Assembly (NCBI RefSeq): GCF_964275005.1
Contig: NC_092686.1
Location: 11,963,032-12,027,031, forward strand
Length of the DNA: 64,000 bases
Direction: 5' to 3'
From: Diadema setosum
Lineage: Eukaryota; Echinodermata; Echinoidea; Diadematoida; Diadematidae
How positions within the stretch are numbered: the stretch's first letter is position 1; every line of letters starts with the position of its first letter. The notes below the pieces were generated by a model. The model saw only the letters and a program-made list of their open reading frames with translations, was not told the DNA's origin and did no database searches. Below, piece by piece: positions 10,635 through 22,389 of this stretch. A program made the position numbers and the translations under genes.

Positions 10635-11046
10635 GATAATGAGACATCTGAAAGAAAGATATCATTCAGAGGGGTGAAGGTTCAGGTACGAGTTTCTTTA
10701 GATGTGTCGCCCTCTACAAATTAAATTTGTAGAGGGAGACAAATTTAAAGAAACTCACACCTGAATGAGAAATCTCTTATGAAATTGTTTCTTTTAAATG
10801 GCTGAGATATATTAAACAAAGCGATATTGATAAAATGTGGGACCCATCTTTTATTTGGATCACTTTGATTTACTTTGATTTACATTTTTTTTTTGGATAT
10901 CTCAGCCATTTCAAAACCGATTTCATCAAATAAATTTTGAATTCTTCTCAGAATAGTATGCTCTTTAGACACTCTATTTGGTTTCTAAGTATCTTGCAAA
11001 AAGTTGGAAGCTGAATCCTCAACTAAACCAATACTTTACCATCCCT
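10635..11046. repeat. TTAA-type MITE, family K1, copy with a hairpin inside
   Basis: The right part matches the family seen at 16360, 28530, 32722 and 57067. Shared blocks are GGATATCTCAGCCATTTC, then CATCAAATAAA, then TTGAATTC, and finally CCAATACTTTACCATCCC at the end. The left half is disturbed: only a stub (ATAATGAGACATCTG) and an inner piece (GAAATCTCTTATGAAAT) are recognisable on either side of a hairpin at 10681-10765. The TTAA flank on the right has decayed to TTTA. Confidence 0.65.
10681..10765. repeat. 85-bp hairpin (near-perfect inverted repeat)
   Basis: The arm starting TTCAGGTACGAGTTTC and its partner ending AAACTCACACCTGAA pair over about 42 bp with few mismatches, meeting at AAATTAAATTT. 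It lies inside a K1 MITE copy and looks like a separate small palindromic insertion. Confidence 0.8.
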
Positions 11047-11211
11047 TTATCTTCACAGCTCAAGGAAACAACATGATGCGCCATTATCAAAAGCATGTGA
11101 GCAAACATTCCGTCTTTCTTTTTTCCTTTAAAACCATTCTCTTCATCATTTTTCTTCTAGTTCCATTACTTCTTTTTCTCCCGCTACACGTGTATTACTA
11201 CCACTACTAAA

Positions 11212-11350
11212 TCTTCTTCTTCTTCTTCTTCTTCTTCTTCTTCTTCTTTTTCTTCTTCTCCTCCTCCTCCTCCTCCTCCTCCTCCTCCTCCTCATCTATC
11301 TTCTTCCTCTTCTTGTTTACTACTTGACTGTTTTTTTTTTTTTTTTTTAT
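11212..11350. repeat. (TTC)n-(TCC)n-poly(T) simple repeat
   Basis: About a dozen TTC units run into about twelve TCC units, followed within 50 bp by a run of about twenty T. The minus-strand Glu/Lys-rich reading frame here is a repeat artefact. Confidence 0.95.
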
Positions 11351-12407
11351 CAGAATATAGGTTATGCACTTGCTAATTTTTCTCGTCCACTTCCAAATGC
11401 ATAATTCTTTACCTGGAAAGCATGTAAATGTGACTTTAAAAAAATCAGTGTGTTTAAAAAAGCATTTTATTTTTGTATCACATTGATTTGTTGTTGTTGT
11501 TGTTGTTGTAATCATTGTATTCATAATAATTTGAGACATTGGAAATAAAATTTTGCTTTAAATTGAATTCCTCTTCTTTTTTCCCTTCACCCTTTCTTGC
11601 CATACATCAGAGATCTTGCACTATGGTATACCACAACAACTATCACGTGTTCAAGAGTCAGAGGAAGTAAACAATGCGGTTCCCGGTCACGTGTGAGGAA
11701 ATGTTATCCAGAGCGATCATAAATCAGTGTATGATTAATAGAGAAACAATACGGTTGTCTCCAAACAGCCTGTTACTAATAACGCAGCCATTGTACCTAT
11801 TTCCCTTGGGATAACATTATCTATATTACTGCAAAATACCTCCACTACGACAGCTTTAGTATCTACCAGATTCTGCGACAAAGGGCTCTCCAAGTAAGAA
11901 GATGTATTTCAAACCCGGATTTGCATAGAATAGCAGGTTTTGCTTTGAATAACCTCATTGCAGGTTAGAATAGCCACTTCTCGTAAAAGCATATTGATTA
12001 CAGTAGAAACTGCAAATAATTGTGGCGCATAACACATTACCTAGGGAGATTATGTTTTCTATACGGCGCGCAAATTTCTGTTTAAAGAAAACGATAGGAA
12101 ATAATGACCAGGGGAATGCATTAGCTCGCTGCTAAACCTGTATAGCTATGAACAATAACAAGCCATCTACTTCTAAAGCGAAACGTTAAAATAGGCGGAA
12201 TAGTGAGAAACTGGTGCTGCTGGCAAAACGAATAACAACCTCTATGACATCGCATACTTTTTAACGATCAGAAGCGATGTTCAGCATTAAGTTCGGATTT
12301 TCTGTACCATTTTTATTTTTAATGACTGACTATACTTCCGACATAAACTGGAAAGTAAAAGAAGACAGTCACACTATTAAAAACCCTCCCTATCTATATC
12401 TGTGTAC

Positions 12408-12438
<31 letters not shown>

Positions 12439-12513
12439 CATCTATCTATTTATCTGTTTGTCTGTGTCTGTCTGTATGTCTATCTATATCTATATAGTAT
12501 TCTATAGTCTGTG

Positions 12514-12556
<43 letters not shown>

Positions 12557-13100
12557 CGTCTATCTGAGAGAGATGAAATGGAAGTCGATGTCATCTGCAG
12601 TGTATTGTACACATAGTTGGCTAGGTCTTGTTTCACATCTATCAGCCTGTCAGGAAAATAGAGCTTGAGTCCCAGTATTACTCTATCGCACCAGTTCTAT
12701 AAGTAAATCGCTGGAAATTGATGAAGATCACGAATACTAGCTTGATGAGAACTAATGAGCTATAGTTGTGAATTCATCTCCAAACTGTACATCTCATAAT
12801 TGGGGATAGACAGGCTTCCCTTTAGATCTACAAGATTTATTTAATTGTTCATTTGGACGGAGGCTAAAATGAAAAAAAAAAAACACCTTAAAATTGAGTG
12901 GCAAAACTATTGCCTACCGTTGAGGATTTCTAGTTATAATGAGCAGGAAATTCATTCTGAATGAAAGAGTGAGGTCGAATGAACAAAACGGTCGAGAATT
13001 CATCTAAACTGGACAAGGCAAAGTCACATTATATGACTGTATTTCCTTACACCACATTTTCCCCTTATGAGAAATGAGCCTCATTGATTTCGTAAAGCTA
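11351..13100. other. No gene seen; contains GTT and (TATC)n repeats
   Basis: A short (GTT)n lies near 11492-11510, and long (TATC)n tracts lie at about 12410-12450 and 12518-12553. The remaining sequence shows no recognisable coding, RNA or inverted-repeat structure. Confidence 0.5.
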
Positions 13101-13116
13101 CAACTTGCAAATGTAA

Positions 13117-14090
13117 TCTTCTTCTTCTTCTCTCGTGTCGCTACACTTTTCCCAGCCACTGCAGAACACAGGCTCTGGCACATGGGGTGTAATCGTGGAG
13201 ATCATGTGATGTACAGGGTTGTGGTAGCAGGGTGCAGTTTAGTAGGTGTTCCATTGTCTGGGGAGCTTCCCCGCAGTCGCATTCTGTGGATCCATCATGG
13301 TTGTATCCCCATTTCTGCATCAGGGCTTTGCATCTCCCAACTCCGGTTCTAAGGCGATTCAGGCAGCGCCAATTTTGCCATGGCTCACTGGCACCTGTTG
13401 GGAGGGATTCCTTTGGCTCAAAAGAGAGGTTATGGGGTTTCTCCTGTAGATGTTTTGACCAGGCTTCTATCCTGCAGCTCTGGGGATTGCCATACAGGGG
13501 CTGTACTGAGTGTAGAAAACTCTTCCTGGATTTTAGCCTTTTTGATGGAGGAACATGCTGGAAAAGTGGATGGCGACTGTCGTCTTCCTGTTTTGTACGT
13601 TCCACTCTTGAAGATACATCTCTTCTGACTGTAGGAGGGGCAATTCCACACAGCAGGTAGAGGTCATCAATTCGGGTAGGCTTGAGACAACCAGAGATGG
13701 CCCTGCAAGCTGTATTTAGAACAGGGTCCAGCTTCTTGGCATGTGAGGAACGTCCCCAGACAGGGCATGCATATTCGGCTGCGGAGTAACACAGGGCAAG
13801 GGCAGTGCTGCGGATGGTTCCTGGGTCTGTTCCCCACTTGGAGTTTGCCAGCTTTCTCAAGATGTTATTCCTGGCTCCCACCTTTGCCTTTGTCTTGCTG
13901 ACATGGTCCTTGAAACTGAGAGTGCGGTCTAGAGTGACTCCTAGATACACTGGTTTGTCTATGTATTCTAGTCTCTTGCCATACCAGTGGACCTTCAGTT
14001 TGCGGTTTGCATCACGACCCTTGAGATGGAAAGCACTGACTTGAGTCTTATCTGGGTTTGCCCGAAGATGGTTTACAGCATAGTAATGAT
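13117..14090 (-). mobile_element. 3' end of a Jockey-like LINE (RT thumb and C-terminal region)
   Basis: An open frame of about 315 codons begins within LRANPDKTQVSAFHLKGRD, has the typical LINE motif PVYLGVTLDRTLSFKDHV, continues through AEYACPVWGRSSHAKKLDPV and ends with a cysteine cluster (ECDCGE, MEHLLNC). These are the thumb and post-RT regions of Jockey-like non-LTR retrotransposons. The fingers and palm, including the catalytic YADD-type motif, are absent, so the copy is strongly 5'-truncated, as is usual for LINEs. The stop is at 13141-13143. Only about 25 bases of 3' UTR follow, ending in a (GAA)n-like tail (GAGAAGAAGAAGAAGATT in sense). The frame is still open over its whole length, so the insertion is fairly young. 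The clade call is by motif memory. Confidence 0.88.
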
Positions 14091-15080
14091 ACTTTGTTTG
14101 AAATGAAATAAGCAAAATTGATGAAATGAATGAACTAAAATATTGGGGGGGGGGGGGGATATCGAAGTTGTACACTATTTTTGGCACACAATATATATTC
14201 GAATGAGAATGAGACGATGGTATGTCATGATAAAGCTGAGTTGCTTACAAATCTTCACTAGATTTTTTTTTATGAATTCAAAGAGGACATATTTGATTGT
14301 AACCTTCACATTCACTTCTAGTGATTTACGACGATGATATTTTATGCGGAATTATTCTCGATGCTGGATTAAAGACCAAAAGGGGAAAAAGTGTATCTTT
14401 ACTAGCCAATGAGTAGCACGCGATGTAACGGAAATTCCTCTAATTAATCATTATCATGGTATCGTAAAACAGACAAAAAGATAAATCGAGCTTTATTCGC
14501 TGGTGAAAACTTTGTACCAAAGGATTATCCTGTTTGCAGTTATCTTGTGTTCATTACACGAGACGAGGCCGTTAGTGTTTTCCGAGTGTGGCTAGAAAAA
14601 TCCTGCATTTGGCTTATCAAAACATTTCTTAGCAGGAAGTTATCGTTTTCACTAATCCAAGGAGGACCTTGTCAACATAGCGTTTGATAGGCCGTGTAAT
14701 TAAACTGTAATCACAACAACCGGACGAAAAGGTGATAACAACGCATTGCAGTTCAGAGCTGCATGGAGAACGTCGTAGATATAGCCAAGTTCCGAAGGTC
14801 GTTAGGTGATGATATTCAAGCAGAATTAGTGTGATCTAACCATTACTTGATGCGGGCGAACCGAAAAGGCTCAGATTAACCTTTTCATGCGCCAATTTTT
14901 GATAGTACAGTTATCACAGAAACTGAGAGTTGAAAAGCGATTCTCTGCAGCAATTCTTGCTTGGCTGGTCAATCGTAATTGAACATGAAAAGATCGCTGT
15001 TTGTTATTTTTTTAATACTTTGTTCGTTAAACATGGTAATTCTCCTCAATAACAAAACACTTTCTCGGCTGCAGTAAACT
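14091..15080. other. No gene seen
   Basis: Apart from a G-run at about 14145-14158, nothing recognisable: no long frame, no inverted repeat, no tRNA box. Confidence 0.5.
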
Positions 15081-15114
15081 GCTCTCGTGTCTTTCCATGG
15101 GGTGCACGTCACGA

Positions 15115-15390
15115 GACCAACACCCACGAATCATACAGCCCACGAGTCATACAGCCCACGAGTTCGACACTGTATTGCAATTAAGCAAACAAGGCACATG
15201 AGACTGACACATTATAAGCCTCATGTTGTATCTGCCGAACTCGTGGGCTGTTTTTACCGAGTGTCGAACTCATGGGCCATATTTGCCTCGTGTCGAACTC
15301 GTGGGCTGTATGACTCGATCGTGGGTTGTATGACTCATGGACCTTTTTTAAATGTCGAACTCGTGGGCTGTATGACTCATGGTTGTCGGT
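15115..15390. repeat. Foldback cluster of a GTCGAACTCGTGGGCTG motif
   Basis: On the left the motif appears in inverse orientation (CATACAGCCCACGAG twice). On the right it appears at least four times in direct orientation as variants of GTCGAACTCGTGGGCTGTAT, often followed by GACTCATGG. The arrangement is a foldback of iterated short units with a spacer of about 60-70 bp. The plus-strand frame through it is not a convincing gene. Confidence 0.7.
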
Positions 15391-15888
15391 TTCGCGGGAT
15401 GACCCCCTTTTCAGGCCATGTAGGGGAAAGAGTGAGACAGACTGATTATACTTTTTTTTCTAAACAAAAACAACAGAAAAACCATACAACTAACATTTAG
15501 GAAAACAAGTAACCAAGAAACGACAGAGAAAGTGAGAAGAATGAGAGAATATACTTGAACAGGAACAGAATATAAGTGATGTAAAGATATTCATTTTCAC
15601 AACTGTGACGCACGTTAGTTTTGTTTGTTTGTATGTTTGTTTCTTTTTTGCTTGATTGTTTGTTTTCTGTTGACACGGTGAGCAGGAGCTCGTGGCGTGA
15701 AAATTCGTTGCGCCATTACATTTGCACGTGTCGATAACCACCCTCAAAGATCAATGGGTCAAAGAGAGATATGTGGAGAAAAAAATGGAAATCGAAGGGT
15801 GACGTCAAAGTGGGTCATGGACGAAACTGGTAGAGGAAGAGTAATTGTCAAAGTTCCTCCCTCTGAAAAGTGATTGCAAGAGAAGCAA

Positions 15889-16262
15889 GCTATGGTGGCC
15901 CTGAATTACGCTCGACAACAGATCATGTGCGCCGTGAACGTGATTTGGGACGCCAAGTTCGTGACTCGGGACGCGAATTTCATGACCCGGGACACAAACT
16001 TGGAGACCGGGGACGCAAAATTCGCGTCCTGTGGTCACGAAACTTCGCGACCCAAAGTCGCGAATTTCGTGACTACAGGACGCGAATTTTGCGTCCCTGG
16101 TCGCCAAATTCGTGTCCCCGGTCGCCAAGTTTGCGTCCTGGGTCACGAAATTCGCGTCCCGAGTCACGAACTTGGCGTCCCAAATCGCGAATTTCGCGAC
16201 CTGGTCGCAAAATTCACGGCGCACATGACCTGTCGTCGAGCGTACTTCAGGGCCACCATAGC
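15889..16262. repeat. 374-bp palindromic MITE with CGCGAATTT-type iterations
   Basis: It starts GCTATGGTGGCCCTGAA and ends TTCAGGGCCACCATAGC. Inward, both arms continue through TACGCTCGAC and CATGTGCGCCGTGAA. Almost the whole element folds on itself. The inside is made of iterated pieces such as GTCACGAAATTCGCGTCC, and its GC content is well above the surroundings. The overlapping Arg/Asp-rich frames on both strands are by-products of the iteration. Confidence 0.88.
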
Positions 16263-16359
16263 ATGCAGAGGGTTAATGTTTACGCGAGACTACAATCATG
16301 TAGTCAAGCCACGAGCGAGAACCAAGACACAAATAGCGAGAGCGTTCGATGGTTCTTAA

Positions 16360-16705
16360 AGGGATAGTATAGTGTTGGTGGAGAAGATGATTGAGCTTTC
16401 AACTTTTTGCGAGATGCCAAGAAACTACCTTTGGAATCATACAGAGCCTACCATTCTAAGAGGAATTCAAACTTTATCAGATGAAAATCGGTTTTGCAAT
16501 GACTGAGACATCCAAATCAAAGTAAAACAAGAATTGCTCTGTTTTCCATATCTCAGCAGCTTCAGAAGCAATTTTCATCAAATAAACATTGAATCCCTCT
16601 TAGAATTACATGCTCTTTCGTATTTCATAAGAGGTTACTCATTATCTCACCAAAAATATTCGAAACCTGAAGTTAGGTCACAACCAAATCTATATGAAGC
16701 TCTTC
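16360..16705. repeat. TTAA-type MITE, family K1
   Basis: The left flank is TTAA (16356-16359), followed by AGGGATAGTATAGTGTTGG. Inside are AACTTTTTGCGAGATG, TTCTAAGAGGAATTCAAAC and the mirrored CATATCTCAGCAGCTTC. The right terminus is degraded and cannot be placed exactly. Confidence 0.75.
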
Positions 16706-16847
16706 GCTCTCGAATGGCGTTGCATGCGGCAGCCTGCTTCAAGGGCCTATCAATAAAGTATGTGTTTAGAAGAATGCGCCGTTTAGAGCGGTAGAGGTTT
16801 CATAATAACCATGAATTTCATGTTTTGCTTATTAGGAAAAACATGGA

Positions 16848-16974
16848 ATCATTATTATTACTATTATTATTATTATTGTTATCATTATTATTACTATTAT
16901 TGTTATCATTATTATTACTATTTTTATTATTGCTATTATCATTATTATTATCATTCTTATTATTATTATTATTG

Positions 16975-17010
<36 letters not shown>

Positions 17011-17045
17011 CTATTATTACTATTACTATTATTATCATTATTATG
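16848..17045. repeat. (TTA)n microsatellite with TCA/TGC variants
   Basis: Almost 200 bp of ATT/TTA trinucleotides with scattered C. The long Leu- or Tyr-rich frames are repeat translations. Confidence 0.95.
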
Positions 17046-17439
17046 CTTATTTTCAGTGAAAGGTTACATCATTCCCCTTCGCAGAGTGCTTTTTGATTTA
17101 AACAAAGGTTATGGTCAATAATTTGATTTAATTTGATTTGATTATAAGTTAAACAACTCTGCGATAATTTGACGCTGCATCTATTTACAATGCATATTCT
17201 AAATAATTATGTTCTTCGTAAAATTCTAACAAAACAGAGAAGAAGTTCAGTGAAGATTGTAATAAACCATGCAGGTTAATGGGTGACCGTTGAGGACATC
17301 GGAACCTCATCGTTTCATCTTATTTACATTGATCAATACCACTCCTTCTGAAAAACATGTCTAAGTTATGTCCTCTTATGCCCAATCTTGCTGAAACGAT
17401 TACATCTCGCTATTCCGAAGGTTAATTATTACTCAGGGC

Positions 17440-17735
17440 GGTTCGTTATTTCGAATGTTCGTAATTTCCTAAAATGAAATAACGTTTCGGACGTTATAAT
17501 CCGAAAATGAAAGAGAAAAAAACCCTAAAGTTTGTATTCAGTATGTTCGTTTATCGGAAAGCGAAATAAAGTTCGAAATTCGCATCTTTTTTTTTTCTAT
17601 GTTCTGAACCACGATGACCAACTTTCGGAACATTAATTATTTCATCTTCGGACTAACGAACTTCGGAAGAATGTCACAAATTCTCGAACTATCTATCTAG
17701 GTATACGGAATTTGTGTGTTTCGGAATAACGAACC
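17440..17735. repeat. MITE of the GTTCGTTATTCCGAA family, copy 1
   Basis: It opens GGTTCGTTATTTCGAA and closes TTCGGAATAACGAACC, an inverted pair of about 16 bp. Inside, several degenerate repeats of the same motif occur in both orientations, e.g. GTTCGTTTATCGGAA and TTCGGACTAACGAAC. Related copies are at 42157 and 43912. Confidence 0.75.
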
Positions 17736-17918
17736 TAAGGGATTTCATGTTCTGATTTTAATGAACAGCACCCCATGAAACTTCCACAGTCCAGATGTGT
17801 GCTCGCACTCAACTCTAGTGAACTTTGGCACATGGTGTCGTTTAACTTGAAACTGAAACGCCCCAGACGGAGTTGCAATGTGATATTGTTGTGTCTCGAA
17901 GGGGTCGCGTTTTACGAA

Positions 17919-17927
<9 letters not shown>

Positions 17928-17988
<61 letters not shown>
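17928..17988. repeat. (CA)n microsatellite
   Basis: About thirty CA units. Confidence 0.95.
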
Positions 17989-18665
17989 GCATTTCTTCAC
18001 GAGGATGAAAAAAAAAATAAACGGCCAATGAGATGGTGAGTGGAATATTGTCATGTCGTATTTCCGTGATACAATAACATGGGAACCCATTAACGTTGTT
18101 TGCTCCTGCTCTCCCATCGCAAACTTAAATGTGCGCTCCACAGTAAACATGTCCTTGACTCCAAAATATCTGAACTCAAGATTTTGTGCAAAGAAAATTC
18201 AGATTAGCAAAACCTCAGACTCAAGGTGATCTTTTCTTCTTTTTTTTTCACGACTGTGGAAGATCGTTAGTCCTTAAAGGCAAGGAATAAATCTATCAAT
18301 AACTGTTATAGATGTTCAAGAAGTTTGGCATACAGAGGCCTATCGTATTTGGATGTACGGGATGGATTATCAGCTTGCTCCTATTCGTCCAATCAAGCGA
18401 ATCTGGTGATCTGTTAGTTTATTTGTTTGTTCGTTCGTTTTGTCTTCATTTCCTTTGAGACATCCAATCTTGCATACCGTCCGAGTTTTCTTTTCCTTTC
18501 GTTTTGGTGCGTCTTTAGAACAATAACAACAACAACACACACATACATACATACATACACACTGCGTCGTAGCAAGGTTCTACAATATTTCATGAAAACA
18601 AGATTAGAAAGTTTCTTGACATTTCTTGACATTTCTCCCGACGCTACTGGTCTTGCTTTTGTTTC

Positions 18666-18722
<57 letters not shown>

Positions 18723-20724
18723 TGTGCGCGTGCGCGCGCGTCTGTCGGTGTGTTTGTATATGTGTTAGATGTGGGTGTGTGAGTGTAAATGTTCTCTTAT
18801 CTGTGGATCGAGGTCTCTCGCCCACCTTCCTCACTCGTGTCGTGTCACTTTGGCTCACGATGCAAGAGTCTAATAGTATATTGATGTATTAATCCATAAG
18901 TGTAGGCTTATTCTTTAGTTTCTGTCTGACATAATCATGTATTTTTGTGATTTTGGCGCCACCCATCACACTTCCGCACACAAGCACGCCTGGAGCCTTT
19001 GGCAAGGGCTAAGCATGCAGCTGCCATGTATGTGTTTCCACCAATACCCACAAGGATTATTGACTTTTATCAGCTTTTGTTTGACCTTTACATCTCAGAA
19101 AATTATATTCGAAAACCCATCGACGCAACCACAGCACGCATCATAATAGATATTTTTTCCATCACGCTTTTTCACGTACACTGTGACGTAATAACCAGAT
19201 GAAAGCAAAATGGACTCTCTGACTCGTCTCTGGAAGAGACGACGGATATTGCGATTCCTGTCTCGAAAAACCGAGCCAGAAAACCAAACTAGATGTGTCC
19301 GAGTGAAGGGAAGACTAGAGCTAAATATATGACAAGTATACATTCGACAAGACGCCGACCAGTGGACTGTGCCAGCTGCGCAGGAATTGACCTCTATTGT
19401 AGAGGGTGTCTGGTGATGATGATAACACGGCCTTCAATCGATAGAAGGCTTCCCACACACTGTCTTTTCTCACGAAATGATACTCCAGAATATAAGCTTG
19501 TTTTCTGACTTCAAAAGCATCAAAGTAAAGCAAAGATTTGTGAGCAAACTCGGAGAAATTTAAAGGTAGTGCAACTGAATGTTCTTACATCACATTACGA
19601 CTAGCGGTGTTGCTAGACTAATACTTAACCCGTCGGCATCTGGTTCCGCCCTATATAGTGTCATTGCTTGGGAGGGGGGGGGGGGGTCATCAGATTTGGA
19701 AAGGTTTAGATCCACATTATTCTCTCTCCTGGATTCAATTTAATCAAGGAAATCAATTTCTCTGTGCTCTGTTTATGTAGTGATTCTGCTGTGTCGGTGT
19801 TGTTTTATGTTGTTTTATCGATTGTGTTATCATTTTCGAGCGGCATGGTTATGTCGTTATATGAGTTGCTGAAGTGGCATAATATCGCTCAAGTTTCTTT
19901 GATTTTAAAGTTATCCAAACTTACAGATATATTCATGTTGGCGCTATATATGCTCCACTTGAATATCACAAAATTCTTCCGAGTACTCAATACACTGGGG
20001 ACAAAATAGATAACATACTAGTAGACGTTAGCCACGCGGACGGAGGGTGGATAGATGATTGGATCAGGGAGGTGGTTTCCCCTCCCTGATTGGATATTGA
20101 AGGGGTTACGTTGCTCTTATACGTTACACTTGGAGAGACATTAACTCATTCTTAGAGGTGTGATGCTCTTACAGATATATACCAAACAACTTTTTTGGCA
20201 TCAAAAAGTATGCATTCTAACTTTTGTTAATGTGACATAAAACTTTTTTTAAATTCTCCATGCAAATCTTTAAAATGTGTTGGTACATAGCCAATATAAT
20301 CACGTTACATAATGATTTTGGCATGCACTAAATAAAAAGTAAACATCACTTGAAGAAAAGTGTTTTCATGAAGAAGAATGTTGGCGAGACATACTTTGTA
20401 TCTATAAATCAATGAGACATACCACGGTACCATTTGTAGTGAGGTTGAAAATAATTGTTTACTCACGTTGCTTATGGTAGATATACAAACTTCACTGAAT
20501 ATTGATAAATTTGTGTTGAAGTTTTAGCATTTTGTGATATTTGAAGGACAAAAAATACTTAACAATTGAGAAAATACATTCCATTTTAATTTCTAAGCTC
20601 GTGTCACCAACCTGTGAAATGGCCCATACAGACAGTTGGAAAGAAATAATCAGAATATTATTCAATAACTGTTTTTTTTTTATTAGTTTTCGAGAATGCA
20701 TATATGATATAAATAAATAAATAA

Positions 20725-20772
<48 letters not shown>

Positions 20773-22118
20773 GTATATATGTATATATTATATACATACA
20801 TACATACATACATACATACATGTATACACACATACAGTTAGAGAACAGAAAGACACTTGATGTACTGTGATAGTGGCATTTACAGCAAATACTCCTTTAA
20901 TCCATAATGATTACAACTTAGATTGTTAGATATTATGTACACAAGTTCCAGCATCACATTTCATAATCCAACTCATTTCCTGATTTTAAGCGATTACGTT
21001 GACAACGATCTTTCAGCTAGTACCTAAAAAAACCCACCATCGTTATTTTGCTTTAATCACGAATAATGAATACAAAAAAAAAGGGTGGAATAAATGATAA
21101 ATGGAAATAATCGAGTTGCAGGTGACAGTAAAATAACTCATATTGATAACATCATTGTTTATTTTCTTTGGCTTGAGAGTGATAATATGTCGCCCAGAGG
21201 CCTTATCCCAGCCAACTAAGACGGTTTCCTCCACCTGCACTTTTACACGTGTTTAATTTAATTTAAAGATAAATTAATGTTATTAAACATAATTATAATC
21301 ATGTTCTTCAAGTACTCTTTTTTCTACTCTTGTTTATACTTTACTGAGAACGTCGTTGATTTGTCATGAGGATTTCAATTGAACTTAAACAGGAAAATAA
21401 GACAAACTGATACTGAAACTGAAAAGTAATACATAGGGAAATATGAAAGTGCATCAATTTTTTTTCTTCAGTTTCTGAGTGGGAATTCAGCGGTTACAGC
21501 AATCGTTCAACTTTCATACAAGGTCATGTACAATCATTGATCAAACGCTATTAAGCACCTCGAGTTACTTTAACTTGATACGTTGCCAATTCAAAATAAG
21601 TTTTCCCCCCATTTGATTCATATTCCCAGGAAAGCATATATGACGTGAAAACAAGGACTACATATTGTACTACCTTACTTCAGATTGTTTCATGCCAGCC
21701 CTGACGTAACGAAGCATGACACGTATATGTTGGCAGTGTTAAAGACACATCTTAGCATTGTCATGGGTAAGTTTATAAAACAACAACAACAACAACATCC
21801 AAGAAATAAGCAAACAAAATATGAACTTTTCTGGCTAAGCTGTATAATGATGTTCAAATGGAAGAAAGGAAACCCTGAAGCATACAAAAACAGAACTGAT
21901 GTCACACCACCACAGCAATGAATAAAAACCCCATGCTGGTAAACCGTTTCCAAAATTACTTTCATTCTAACACCACCGTCCCTGGAGGGAAAATCGTTTG
22001 TGGCAGAGTTGGTCGCTCACAAAAGATCACTTTTCAAACAATTTAACTGTAGTTTCGACCACATTGTTTTCATAGCTTCACTTTCTTTTTTCGCAATACA
22101 TGTATCAGAGATACTGAT
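17989..22118. other. No gene supported; simple repeats and one small hairpin
   Basis: Besides the (GT)n at 18666 there are (CATA)n at about 18540-18560, a run of G at 19674-19686, (TA)n at about 20728-20768, (CATA)n at about 20797-20832 and (AAC)n at 21780-21796. A perfect 10-bp stem ATCAGGGAGG/CCTCCCTGAT lies at about 20063-20091. A minus-strand frame at 21043-21240 looks faintly coding but lacks a good donor site, so it is not called. Confidence 0.5.
18666..18775. repeat. (GT)n microsatellite with GC-rich tail
   Basis: A long GT run that decays into GTGCGCGTGCGCGCG and GTGTGTTT. Frames through it are Cys/Val repeats. Confidence 0.95.
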
Positions 22119-22381
22119 TCCTGCTCGAAAGAACACAGTGTAGCACAGTGTGTTCACAGTGTGTTTGCATAGTCGGCTTTGTGACAACGCTCAAATTTAA
22201 CAGTGTGGAGATGATTTCACACTGTGGTGTGGTTTTCACAGTGTTCACATAGTGTTGTTCTGTTTCACACTATGAATTGATGATTCACACTGTGTTCACA
22301 ATGTTAAAACGCTCGAATTTAACAATGTGAAGAGATTCCATACTGTTCACACTGTGGTACACCGTGTTCTTTCCAGCAGGG
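22119..22381. repeat. MITE rich in ACAGTGTG motifs
   Basis: The left end reads TCCTGCTCGAAAGAACACAG. The right end mirrors it (GTGTTCTTTCCAGCAGGGA). Inside, CACAGTGTG/CACACTGTG repeats are spread in both orientations, so the element is largely self-complementary. A non-autonomous DNA transposon is the likely class. The target duplication is unclear. Confidence 0.75.
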
Positions 22382-22389
22382 ATAGCATG

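Noticed and set aside
15870-16367. Arg/Asp-rich frames of 139-165 codons on both strands
   Set aside because: They lie within a palindromic MITE with iterated units; open frames on both strands follow from the repetition.
16811-17121. Long Leu- or Tyr-rich frames on both strands
   Set aside because: They are translations of a (TTA)n microsatellite.
21043-21240. Minus-strand frame with VEETVLVGWDKASGRHI, a possible fibronectin-like exon
   Set aside because: The acceptor has a poor pyrimidine tract and there is no donor; relation to the TSP1 gene cannot be supported.
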